Assembly: GCA_963738185.1 (NCBI GenBank)
Contig: CAVTVA010000003.1
Location: forward strand, 2,852,001 to 2,916,000
Length of the DNA: 64,000 bases
Reading direction: 5' to 3'
DNA from: AP-15 sp963738185
Lineage (GTDB): Bacteria; Pseudomonadota; Alphaproteobacteria; ATCC43930; CGMCC-115725
Made by a program: the position numbers and the translations under genes. Below the pieces are notes generated by a model. The model worked only from the letters and a program-made list of their open reading frames with translations, did not search any database and was not told where the DNA came from. This document shows, piece after piece, positions 40,667-51,445 of the stretch (positions are counted from its first letter, which is position 1; the number at the start of each line of letters is the position of its first letter).

Positions 40667-40760
40667 ACCCTCCCTCGTTCGATCGGGCCCACTTGTCGCA
40701 ATCGCACTGCTATGGTAACATAATCCGGATTGATGTCAATATAGGAATTGCGATATCGTT
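40667..40760. promoter_or_regulatory. Divergent regulatory region between the GcrA-like gene and the repressor
   Basis: 94-base AT-richer stretch containing putative operator site 1 (ATCCGGATTGATGTCAAT at 40723-40740), followed by GATATCG near the repressor start. The location between divergent genes suits a lysogeny control switch. Confidence 0.6.
40723..40740. promoter_or_regulatory. Putative repressor operator, site 1
   Basis: ATCCGGATTGATGTCAAT at 40723-40740 lies about 20 bases upstream of the repressor ATG and is repeated, with a 2-base gap, at 39735-39750. Confidence 0.5.
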
Positions 40761-41429
40761 ATGGACGCACAATGGTTTCATCAAGCCCTGGATCGCGTCG
40801 GAGCGACCCAGGCCGATCTCGCTCGGCAGCTGCGTCTGGCACCTTCGGCCGTTTCCCGCATGCTCAAGGGCGAGCGTCAAATGAAGCCCTTAGAGCAGGC
40901 GCAGATCGCGGCATTTCTCGACGTGTCGCCCGAGGAGGTGCTGAACCACATCCTCCACCGGTCGATATTGGCGCCGCCCGGCGAGGTGCCTCGCGCGGGC
41001 CGCGGCCGTCCTCCCGGCGCTGGCGCCGGTGCCGGCAGCGCTCATACGGCAGACCGGATCCCGGTCCGCAGCGGCGGGCGCGGCGGCGCCGATCAGGAAA
41101 TGTTTCTCAACGACCCGATCGGCTCGACGCCGCGACCCGCCAACCTCTCCGGGGTGCGCGAGGCCTATGCCATCTACATGGTCGGCGACAGCATGGAGCC
41201 GCGCTACGAGCAGAGCTGGCTGCTGCACGTCAACCCGTTCAAGCCGCCGACCCGCGGCCGCGACGTCGTCGTCTACAAACAGGGGAATATCGTCCTGATC
41301 AAACAATTTGTCGGCTGGGAGGGCGATACGCTGGTGCTGCGCCAGCTCAACCCGCCGGATACGCTGCGCATCCCGCGCGCCGAAGTGCGCGAGTGCCACC
41401 TCGTGGTCGGCGCCGACCAGGAAGGCTGA
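40761..41429 (+). CDS. XRE-HTH/S24-peptidase repressor (CI/LexA-like)
   Basis: 222 residues. Residues 1-65 form an XRE-type helix-turn-helix (QADLARQLRLAPSAVSRMLK), residues 75-105 an Ala/Gly/Arg-rich linker, and residues 110-222 an S24 self-cleavage domain. The putative catalytic serine is Ser144 in VGDSMEP and the lysine Lys181 in VLIKQF, 37 residues apart as in LexA. Such proteins repress phage lytic genes and are inactivated in the SOS response. It is the only plus-strand gene of the cluster and is transcribed away from the structural genes. Whether it cleaves itself cannot be judged; the linker contains Ala-Gly pairs. Confidence 0.85.
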   Translation: MDAQWFHQALDRVGATQADLARQLRLAPSAVSRMLKGERQMKPLEQAQIAAFLDVSPEEVLNHILHRSILAPPGEVPRAGRGRPPGAGAGAGSAHTADRIPVRSGGRGGADQEMFLNDPIGSTPRPANLSGVREAYAIYMVGDSMEPRYEQSWLLHVNPFKPPTRGRDVVVYKQGNIVLIKQFVGWEGDTLVLRQLNPPDTLRIPRAEVRECHLVVGADQEG

Positions 41430-41517
41430 GGGCGGGCCATCATCCTCGATGCGCCCGCGCTCAGGCCGAACCCGGGCCGCTGGGCCCCGGGGTGGCTGGC
41501 TCCCAGATGCGATCGGC

Positions 41518-44113
<2,596 letters not shown>

Positions 44114-44317
44114 GACACGCTCCGCAAAGCCGGCCGCGGCGCTCCGCTCAGGCAGCCCCGCGATCCTCTTCTCGGGCGTATATGGCGCGGCTCAACAGCG
44201 AGGCAACCCCTCAGCCGCCAGCGCGTTCCAGTCCCAAAAGGCTATGCCGCCGGCAAACCCACACCGGCTCACGATGCCGAAGATGCGATAGCGATATCGA
44301 TCGATGGAGAATATCGA
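44114..44317. other. Intergenic region between clpB and DUF4167 gene
   Basis: 204 bases without a gene. Contains AT-richer stretches with repeated GATATCGATC-type words at 44287-44313. It should hold the clpB promoter (heat-shock regulated in relatives), but no sigma-32 consensus can be claimed by eye. Confidence 0.45.
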
Positions 44318-44725
44318 TCAAAACCGTGGCGATTGATCCTCGCTCGGGACCATCGGCAGCGACGGTTGCAGCATATCGTCGTCCCCTTCGCCGCGCTCTT
44401 CCTCGGATTCGCCGGTATCCGCATCGGCGGGGGTCATCGGCCGCGGCGCGCCATGCTGATTGGCATCGCCATTGGCATTCATGACCCGAAAATAGTGCTC
44501 GGCATGCTGGTACAGGTTTTCCGCTGCGATCCGGTCGCCGCTCGCCGCCGCCTCCCGCGCTAGGGCAACATAACGTTCAAACACCTGATAGGCGTTGCCG
44601 CGAATTTTGACATTCGGGCCATTGCTGTCAAAAGTCTGAATCCGATGCGGCAGACGCGGACGGTTATGATGCGGGTTGTTTCCGTTATTCCGGCCACGCG
44701 ATCGCTTGTTTGGGCCTGGTCTCAT
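44318..44725 (-). CDS. DUF4167 domain protein
   Basis: 135 residues from ATG 44725. The conserved block RPGPNKRSRGRNNGNN ... LPHRIQTFDSNGPNVKIRGN and AYQVFERYVALAREAAASGD RIAAENLYQHAEHYFRVMNA-like helices fit DUF4167, a basic N-terminus with RNA-binding appearance. Its function is unknown. It lies next to prmC-prfA in alphaproteobacteria, so this is a host gene. The C-terminal tail is acidic (ESEEERGEGDDD). Confidence 0.8.
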   Translation of the reverse strand: MRPGPNKRSRGRNNGNNPHHNRPRLPHRIQTFDSNGPNVKIRGNAYQVFERYVALAREAAASGDRIAAENLYQHAEHYFRVMNANGDANQHGAPRPMTPADADTGESEEERGEGDDDMLQPSLPMVPSEDQSPRF

Positions 44726-44822
44726 GACACCTATCTGATCTTTGATGGATACGGTCGGAACTCTAGGTCCGATCGGAGCGTCCAGCATCCCCTGCGATCT
44801 CGGTCAGGGTGGTCTCGCGCAA

Positions 44823-45788
44823 TTACCCAGCGCTCCCCTGCGCGGGATCGAACTCTCCACGATCCGAGCCTAGACGGGACTGCCGTACATTCCAAGATGT
44901 TTTTAACCGGCCGGAGCGCGCCTTGCCCCGGTCGGTCTTGCCCACACGCGCGACGATGCAGCGCTCAAACTTGGAGAGGTCGCGCTCGATGCCGTCGATA
45001 GCGAGGCCCTGAGCCTTGAAAATCGCTGCGACGGCGGCCGCCTCTCCGGCGCCGATCTCGACCGCCAGGAGCCCGCCGGACGCCAGCAGTGCCGGGAACG
45101 CCGGGGCCATTCTTCGGTAGGCGTCGAGGCCATCACCACCACCGTCAAGAGCGAGTCGCGGGTCAAAATGGCCGACCTCCGGCGGCAGCCCGGCAAGCTC
45201 GCCGGTCGCGATATAGGGCGGATTTGCGACAATCGCTGCGAACCGCCCCGATATCGCGGCACCCCAGTCGCCGACAAAGAACCGGGCGCGGTCGGCCAAG
45301 CCCAGCGCTGCAGCGTTGCCGCGGGCCGTCCGCACCGCCCCCCCGGCGATATCGACGCCAAAGCCGATAGCGCCCGGGCATTCGGAAAGGAGCGCCAGCA
45401 GCAGGCATCCTGTTCCGGTCCCGAGATCGAGAAAGCGGAGCGGCGCGCTGCGGTCGTCGATCCGAGCGAGCACCGCCTCGACTAAGGTCTCGCTCTCCGG
45501 CCGCGGATCGAGGGTGTCGGCCGACAACGCAAAACTCAACCCCCAGAACTCGCGTCGGCCGAGAATTCGGCTGGCCGGCTCGCCCTCGGTCAGGCGCCCG
45601 AGGGCGCATCGCAGGAGATCGGCCTCGTGCGGTGCGAGCCGCCGCTCGGGATGGCTCAACAGTTCGGCCGCAGGAAGCTCCAGCAAACCGCAAATCAGCC
45701 GTCGGGCACGGCGGCGGGGCTCGTCGAGCCCGGCCGTCGCCAGCGCTGCCGCGGCTTCGGCGAGGAACGACCCGAGCGTATCCGTCAC
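44823..45788 (-). CDS. prmC: Release factor glutamine methyltransferase PrmC
   Basis: 321 residues. N-terminal helical domain (EPASRILGRREFWGLSFALS), SAM-binding motif FLDLGTGTGCLLLALLSE, catalytic NPPYIATGELAGLPPE. PrmC methylates the glutamine of the GGQ motif in RF1 and RF2. The gene follows prfA (stop of prfA at 45797) in the same operon. The last 40 residues after FERCIVARV do not resemble the family, so the natural end may lie near 44940, with a one-base error or changed stop extending it. Confidence 0.88.
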   Translation of the reverse strand: MTDTLGSFLAEAAAALATAGLDEPRRRARRLICGLLELPAAELLSHPERRLAPHEADLLRCALGRLTEGEPASRILGRREFWGLSFALSADTLDPRPESETLVEAVLARIDDRSAPLRFLDLGTGTGCLLLALLSECPGAIGFGVDIAGGAVRTARGNAAALGLADRARFFVGDWGAAISGRFAAIVANPPYIATGELAGLPPEVGHFDPRLALDGGGDGLDAYRRMAPAFPALLASGGLLAVEIGAGEAAAVAAIFKAQGLAIDGIERDLSKFERCIVARVGKTDRGKARSGRLKTSWNVRQSRLGSDRGEFDPAQGSAG

Positions 45789-45796
45789 CCGAGCCC

Positions 45797-46879
45797 TCAG
45801 CCCTCGACCGCTGCCAGTCGCGCCGCATGATCCTCGGCGAGGATCGCGTCGATGATCTCGTCGAGCGCCTCGCCGCTCATCACCCGGTCGATCTTGTAGA
45901 GCGTCAGGTTGATGCGGTGGTCGGTGACCCTTCCCTGCGGAAAATTGTAGGTGCGGATGCGCTCCGAGCGGTCGCCGCTGCCGACTTGGCTCTTGCGCTC
46001 GGCCGCGCGGGCGGTGTCGCGCGCCTGACGCTCCATCTCGTAGAGCCGCGAGCGCAGCACTTTCAGCGCCCGCGCCTTGTTCTTGTGCTGCGATTTCTCG
46101 TCCTGCTGGATCACGACCAACCCGGTCGGCAGATGAGTGATGCGCACCGCGCTGTCGGTGGTGTTGACCGATTGCCCACCCGGCCCGCTCGCCCGAAACA
46201 CGTCGATCCGCAGATCCTTGTCGTCGATCCGGACATCGACCTCTTCGGCTTCGGGCAGCACCGCGACGGTCGCGGCCGAGGTGTGAATGCGGCCGCCGGC
46301 CTCGGTCTCGGGCACCCGCTGGACCCGGTGCACCCCGGATTCGAATTTCAGCCGGGCGAACACGTCCCGCCCGGAAATCGACGCGCTCGCCTCCTTGAAG
46401 CCGCCGAGCCCGGTCTCGGACAGGTCGAGAACTTCGAAATTCCAGCCGCGCAGCGCCGCATAGCGCTGGTACATGCGAAACAGCTCGGCCGCGAACAGCG
46501 CGGCTTCCTCACCGCCGGTGCCGGCGCGGAGTTCGAGGATCGCATTGCGCGCGTCGTCGGCATCCTTCGGCAGCAAGGCCGTCCTGACCCGCCCTTCCAG
46601 AGCCGGCAGCCGCTCGCGCAATGCCTGCAGCTCCTCCTCGGCCATAGCCCGCAATTCCGCGTCGTCGCTCGATCGCACCATGTCGGCGAGCGCCGACAGC
46701 TCGACGCGAGCCCGGCGCAGCGCGCCGATCTCGTCGACGATCGGGGACAGATCGCTGTATTCCTTGGATAGCCTCGCAATGTCGGCCGAGTTGAGCCCGG
46801 CCGCGGCGAGCGAATCGCTCAGCTCGGCATGCCGCCGCACGAGCTGTTCGAGACGGTTTTCGAGCGTCGGTTCCATCAC
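45797..46879 (-). CDS. prfA: Peptide chain release factor 1
   Basis: 360 residues, full length. N-terminal helical domain; the peptidyl-hydrolase motif is SGPGGQSVNTTDSAVR (GGQ); domain with QQDEKSQHKNKARALKVLRS at the C-terminal part. RF1 recognises UAG and UAA and releases the peptide. The start overlaps the end of hisS by 4 bases, forming an operon hisS-prfA-prmC. Confidence 0.93.
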   Translation of the reverse strand: MMEPTLENRLEQLVRRHAELSDSLAAAGLNSADIARLSKEYSDLSPIVDEIGALRRARVELSALADMVRSSDDAELRAMAEEELQALRERLPALEGRVRTALLPKDADDARNAILELRAGTGGEEAALFAAELFRMYQRYAALRGWNFEVLDLSETGLGGFKEASASISGRDVFARLKFESGVHRVQRVPETEAGGRIHTSAATVAVLPEAEEVDVRIDDKDLRIDVFRASGPGGQSVNTTDSAVRITHLPTGLVVIQQDEKSQHKNKARALKVLRSRLYEMERQARDTARAAERKSQVGSGDRSERIRTYNFPQGRVTDHRINLTLYKIDRVMSGEALDEIIDAILAEDHAARLAAVEG

Positions 46880-48164
46880 TCTCGGCCAAACAGCGCAGCG
46901 AGCCGCGCTCGCAACTCGCCTGATGCCATACCTTGCGACAGCCTCGGGTCGAACGGCACCTCGCTCTGCTCGCCGCTGTCGAGGTCGCGCAGTGTAATGA
47001 TGTTCCGGGCGATCTCGTTTTCGCCGATCAGCACCGCCGCGCGGGCGCCCAGCCGGTTCGCACGCCGCATCCGCCGCGCGAGATTGCCGGAATAGCCGAG
47101 ATCGACGGCAAATCCGGCGCCGCGCAGATCCTCGGCAAGCCGCAAGGCAATCCCCTCGACCGCGGCTCCCAACCGGGCACGACCGCGACCGGCCGCGGCG
47201 GCGCCGGCGGCTCGCCGATCAGCATGGCGAGCCGCTCGATCCCGGCGGCCCAGCCGACCCCCGGCATCGCCGGCCCGCCCATCAACTCAACCAGCCCGTC
47301 ATAGCGTCCGCCGGCCAGCACCGTGCCCTGGGCGCCGAGTTCGGTCGTTACAAACTCGAACACGGTGTGCGTGTAATAATCGAGCCCTCGAACCAGCCGT
47401 GGGTTGAGCCGATGCGCGATGCCGAGGCCGTCGAGCCCGCTGCGCACCTGCACGAAAAATTCGCTCGAAGCGTTGTTCAGATATTCGTCGAAAGCGGGGG
47501 CGTCAGCATTGATCCGCACATCGCCCGGGTCCTTCGAATCGAGGATGCGCAGCGGGTTGGTTTCGAGCCGGCGGCGGCTGTCCTCCGACAGCTCGGATCG
47601 GCGCAACGAGAAATAGGCGACTAATGCCCCGCGATAGGCCGCGCGGCTCTCCGGGTCGCCGAGCGTGTTGAGCTCCAAAACCACCCGCTCGCCGATCCCC
47701 AGCTCCCCGAGAATGCGGTTGCCGAGCGCGATCACCTCGATATCGGCCTGCGGCTGGGCCACACCGAGCAATTCGGCGCCGATTTGGTGAAATTGACGGA
47801 ACCGCCCTTTTTGCGGCCGCTCGTAGCGGAACATCGGCCCATTGTAGAAAACCTTGATCGGCGCACTCTGCACGAGCCCGTTGGACAGCACCGCGCGGAC
47901 CACCCCGGCGGTGTTTTCCGGCCGTAAGGTGACCTCCTCGCCGCCGCGATCGGCGAAGGTGTACATCTCTTTCGCTACGATATCGGTGTGCTCGCCGATC
48001 GGGCGGGTGAAGACCTCGGTAAATTCGAATATCGGCGTCGCCATCTCGGCAAAGCCGTAGAGCTCGGCGACCGCGCGCGCGGCCTCGCTCACCCGGCGGT
48101 GGCGTCGCGCCGCTTCGGGCAACAGATCCTGGGTGCCGCGCGCCGGCTGCAAAGGCTGCATCAA
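46876..48164 (-). CDS. hisS: Histidyl-tRNA synthetase (frameshifted near 47170)
   Basis: About 430 residues. Class II motifs: LQPARGTQDLLPEAARRHRR at the start, TLRPENTAGVVRAVLSNG (motif 2 region) and GGRYDGLVELMGGPAMPGVG (motif 3). The anticodon-binding domain continues in another frame from about 47170 (VEGIALRLAEDLRGAGFAVD ... RLSQGMASGELRARLAAL). Since hisS is single-copy and essential in most bacteria, the break is more likely a sequence error than a real mutation. Joining the frames needs a shift of one base at 47165-47172. Confidence 0.9.
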
Positions 48165-48375
48165 TTTCTCTCCAATCTCGAATCACGACGGCAAATCACG
48201 GCGCGATCGAGCAGTTCGCATAAGGTGCTGCGTTGCCCGCAACTCCTCAAGTGCCGCTACCAGTCATGCGGGTCCCAATGGGCATGGCGGTGCCCGGAGC
48301 GCAACGACCGGCCCCTGCCGATTTGACTTTCGCCGACCTGCTCCCTATCTTCCGCGCCCGCCGAGGAGCCCAAAC

Positions 48376-48501
48376 ATGAAGATTGTCAACTCCCTAAAGT
48401 CATTGAAGAAGCGCGACAAGAACTGCCGCGTCGTGCGGCGCAAGGGTCGCGTCTACATCATCAACAAGACCAATCCGAGATACAAGGCGCGTCAGGGCTG
48501 A
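48376..48501 (+). CDS. rpmJ: Ribosomal protein L36 (bL36, YkgO-type)
   Basis: 41 residues: MKIVNSLKSLKKRDKNCRVV, then RRKGRVYIINKTNPRYKARQ. This is the L36 form without the zinc-binding CxxC-H set, having only one Cys. L36 is the smallest large-subunit protein. The gene stands alone on the plus strand after the divergent hisS promoter, with GAGGAGCC upstream. Confidence 0.93.
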   Translation: MKIVNSLKSLKKRDKNCRVVRRKGRVYIINKTNPRYKARQG

Positions 48502-48538
48502 CCGCCGCCCTGCCTGCCGCCCTCGGCGGCGACCCCCG

Positions 48539-50026
48539 ATGAAGATGCCGACGCCTGACGCCGCGGTTCTGCAGCGGCGCGCCGAGATTGTCGAGGCGCT
48601 GCGGCGGATCGTGCCGGGCGAAGGGGTCATCGTCTCGGAGCCCGAGCGCCGCGTCTATGAGAGCGACGGGCTGACCGCCTATCGCCAGCTGCCGATGGTG
48701 GTCGTGCTGCCGTCGCGCGTCGAAGAGGTCGCCGCGGTGTTGCGCTATTGCCAGGAAATGGGCGTCAAAATCGTGCCGCGCGGCGCCGGCACCTCGCTGT
48801 CGGGCGGCGCCTTGCCGCTGGCCGATGGCGTGCTGCTCGGCATGGCCAAGTTCAATCGCATCCTCGATATCGATTACGACAACCGCTGCGTCACTGCCCA
48901 GCCCGGGGTCACCAATCTGGCGCTGACCCAAGCGGTCGATCATGCCGGCTTCTATTACGCACCCGACCCGTCGAGCCAGATCGCTTGCACGATCGGCGGC
49001 AATGTCGCCGAGAATTCGGGCGGGGTGCATTGCCTCAAATACGGCCTGACCACCAACAATCTCCTTGGCCTCGAGATGGTGCTGATCGATGGCGAGATCG
49101 TCCGCCTCGGCGGCAAGCACCTCGACTCTGAGGGCTATGATCTGCTGGGCGTGATGACCGGCTCGGAGGGGCTGCTTGGCGTCATCACCGAGGTCACCGT
49201 TCGCATCCTGCCGAAACCAACATCGGCGCGCGCCTTGCTGATCGGTTTCGCGAGCGCCGAGGACGCCGGTAATTGCGTCGCCGCGATCATCGCCGCCGGC
49301 ATCATCCCGGGCGGCATGGAGATGATGGACCGGCCGGCGATCCATGCCGCCGAAGCGTTTGTCGGCGCCGGCTATCCGCTCGATGTCGAGGCGATGCTGA
49401 TCGTCGAGCTCGACGGCGCGTCCGCTGAGATCGACCACCTGATCGGCATGGTCGAGGCGCTCGCCCGCGACCATCAGGCCACCACGATCCGGCCGAGCCG
49501 GGACGAGGCCGAGCGGCTCGCCTTCTGGTCCGGGCGCAAGGCCGCCTTTCCGGCGGTCGGACGGATTTCGCCCGATTACTATTGCATGGACGGCACGATC
49601 CCGCGCGCCCGCCTGGCCGAGGTGTTGAGCCGGATGCGGGCGCTGTCCGACCGCTACGGGCTCGGCGTCGCCAACGTGTTTCACGCCGGCGACGGCAATC
49701 TTCACCCGCTGATCCTCTACGACGCCAACAAGCCCGGCGAAATCGAGCGGGCCGAGGCGTTCGGCTCCGACATCCTGCGGCTCTGCGTCGAGGTCGGTGG
49801 CGTCTTGACCGGCGAGCATGGGGTCGGCGTCGAAAAGCGCGACCTGATGGGCGTCATGTTCGACGACAGCGACCTCGCGCACCAGCAGCGCCTCAAATGC
49901 GCCTTCGATCCCGACGGGCTCTTAAATCCGGGCAAAGTATTCCCGCAGCTCCATCGCTGCGCCGAGCTCGGCCGCCTGCACGTCCACGCCGGCCGGCTGC
50001 CCTTCCCCGACCTGCCCCGGTTTTAA
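48539..50026 (+). CDS. glcD: Glycolate oxidase subunit GlcD (FAD-linked)
   Basis: 495 residues. FAD_binding_4 domain: QLPMVVVLPSRVEEVAAVLR, GVKIVPRGAGTSLSGGALPL. FAD-oxidase C domain with NVFHAGDGNLHPLILYD and a C-terminal GEHGVGVEKRDLMGVMF. GlcD oxidises glycolate to glyoxylate, passing electrons to the GlcE-GlcF partners at the membrane. The start at 48539 begins MKMPTPDAAVLQRRAEIVEA. It is followed by a 190-base gap with repeats before glcE, so glcD may have its own transcript with read-through. Confidence 0.92.
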   Translation: MKMPTPDAAVLQRRAEIVEALRRIVPGEGVIVSEPERRVYESDGLTAYRQLPMVVVLPSRVEEVAAVLRYCQEMGVKIVPRGAGTSLSGGALPLADGVLLGMAKFNRILDIDYDNRCVTAQPGVTNLALTQAVDHAGFYYAPDPSSQIACTIGGNVAENSGGVHCLKYGLTTNNLLGLEMVLIDGEIVRLGGKHLDSEGYDLLGVMTGSEGLLGVITEVTVRILPKPTSARALLIGFASAEDAGNCVAAIIAAGIIPGGMEMMDRPAIHAAEAFVGAGYPLDVEAMLIVELDGASAEIDHLIGMVEALARDHQATTIRPSRDEAERLAFWSGRKAAFPAVGRISPDYYCMDGTIPRARLAEVLSRMRALSDRYGLGVANVFHAGDGNLHPLILYDANKPGEIERAEAFGSDILRLCVEVGGVLTGEHGVGVEKRDLMGVMFDDSDLAHQQRLKCAFDPDGLLNPGKVFPQLHRCAELGRLHVHAGRLPFPDLPRF

Positions 50027-50216
50027 CGACCGTCGGTATTCCGTAGGATGGGTAGAGCGCAGCGAAAACCATAAACATGGGTTCATGGTCCGGATCAGGA
50101 TGGGTTTCGCACTGCTCAACCCATCCTACGAGGCTGCTACGAGGCTACGGGGCATCCATATTGCACTAGACCGAGAGATTGCCTCGCCGTGCTCGCAATG
50201 ACATCGTGGCAGCAGC
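50027..50216. repeat. Intergenic palindromes between glcD and glcE
   Basis: Contains an inverted pair GTAGGATGGGT (50043-50053) and ACCCATCCTAC (50119-50129), the GTAGGATGGGT-type element of alphaproteobacteria with AGAGCGCAGCGAAA inside. It is followed by a partial CGAGAGATTGCCTCGCCGTG-GCTCGCAATGAC relative (50171-50200). Such elements fold into mRNA hairpins and may attenuate expression between glcD and glcE. Confidence 0.7.
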
Positions 50217-51441
50217 ATGGTTCAGTTTTCTCCGAAGAATTTGGCCGAGTTGCGCGATGGCATCGGCGAAGCGCTCGCCGCCGAAGAGCCGGTCGAGCTC
50301 GTCGCGGGCGGCACCAAGCGCGGGCTTGGCCGTCCGCTGCAATTGCCGCGTATCCTCGACCTGTCGAGCCTCTCGGGCATCCGCGATTATCAGCCGAGCG
50401 AATTGGTGTTGACGGCGGCGGCAGCGACTCCGCTCGCCGAGATCGAGGCTGGCGCTGGCCGAGCGCGAACAGATGCTGGCCTTCGAGCCGCCGGATTGGC
50501 GAGGTCTGCTGGGCACGCGGGAGGCGCAGCCGACCTTGGGCGGCGTGCTGGCCTGCAACCTCGCGGGGCCGCGACGGGTCAAGGCCGGTGCTGCCCGCGA
50601 CCATTTTCTCGGCTTTCGCGGCGTCAGCGGCCGGGGTGAAATCTTCAAATCCGGCGGCAAAGTCGTCAAAAACGTCACCGGCTACGATCTCTCAAAGCTG
50701 ATGGCCGGCTCCTACGGCACCCTCGCCGCCCTCGAGGAGGTGACCGTCAAGGTGCTGCCGCAGCCCGAGCGCAGCGTCACGATCATGCTCTGCGGTCTCG
50801 ACCCCGCGACCGCTGCACGGTCGATGACCCGGGCGCTCGCCTCGCCGCACGAGGTTTCGGGTGCCGCCTATCTGCCGGCGGCCTCGACCGCGGCCTTGAC
50901 CTCGCTGTCGGAGATGCCGGGGGTCGCAGCGCTTCGCCTCGAAGGTCCAGCACCCTCGGTCGCCTTCCGCCGCGAGCGGCTGCTGGCGGAGCTGGCCACC
51001 GATTGCGAGTCGACGGTGATCGACGGCCAGGCCTCCGCCGCATTCTGGCGGGCGATCCGCGATGTCGAACCGTTGGTGCGGCTCGCCGACCACGCTGTCT
51101 GGCGTGTTTCGGTCGCACCCTCGCGCGGCGCCGAATTCGGCGAGGCGATCGCGCGCCGGCTCGAGGCCACCTGGTATCTCGATTGGGGCGGCGGGCTCGT
51201 CTGGATCGCGGTTTGCGGCGCCGAGGATGGCGGCGCCGCCGAGATCCGCGCTGCGATCCCGGGGGCCGACGGGCACGGCGCCGGACACGCCACCCTGATC
51301 AAGGGCTCGGCGGCGCTGCGCCGCGCGGTCCCGGTGTTCGAGCCGCAGCCGCCGGCCCTGGCGGCGCTCGCCAACCGGGTCAAGGACGGTTTCGACCCGC
51401 ACCATATCTTAAACCCGGGCCGCATGGTCGAGCGGAGTTGA
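50217..51441 (+). CDS. glcE: Glycolate oxidase subunit GlcE (frameshifted near 50451)
   Basis: About 408 residues. The N-terminal frame (start 50217, MVQFSPKNLAELRDGIGEAL, EPVELVAGGTKRGLGRPLQL) shifts near 50451 to continue EIEA-ALAEREQMLAFEPPDWRGL. FAD-binding block: TLGGVLACNLAGPRRVKAGA, RGEIFKSGGKVVKNVTGYDL, SKLMAGSYGTLAALEEVTVK. Removing one T at about 50451 restores EIEAALAEREQ exactly. GlcE is an FAD-domain subunit of the glycolate dehydrogenase complex. It is followed 5 bases later by glcF. Confidence 0.88.
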
Positions 51442-51445
51442 ACGC

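Noticed and set aside
8477..41429. Integrase, transposase or attachment-site pair for the virion cluster
   Set aside because: No tyrosine or serine recombinase motif and no matching short direct repeats at both edges are visible; the 176-bp repeats at 3.8 and 6.0 kb bracket the TIGR04255 cassette, not the virion genes.
48139..48376. Second gene on the plus strand upstream of L36
   Set aside because: The open reading is antisense to the hisS start and has no protein-like pattern; only L36 begins at 48376.
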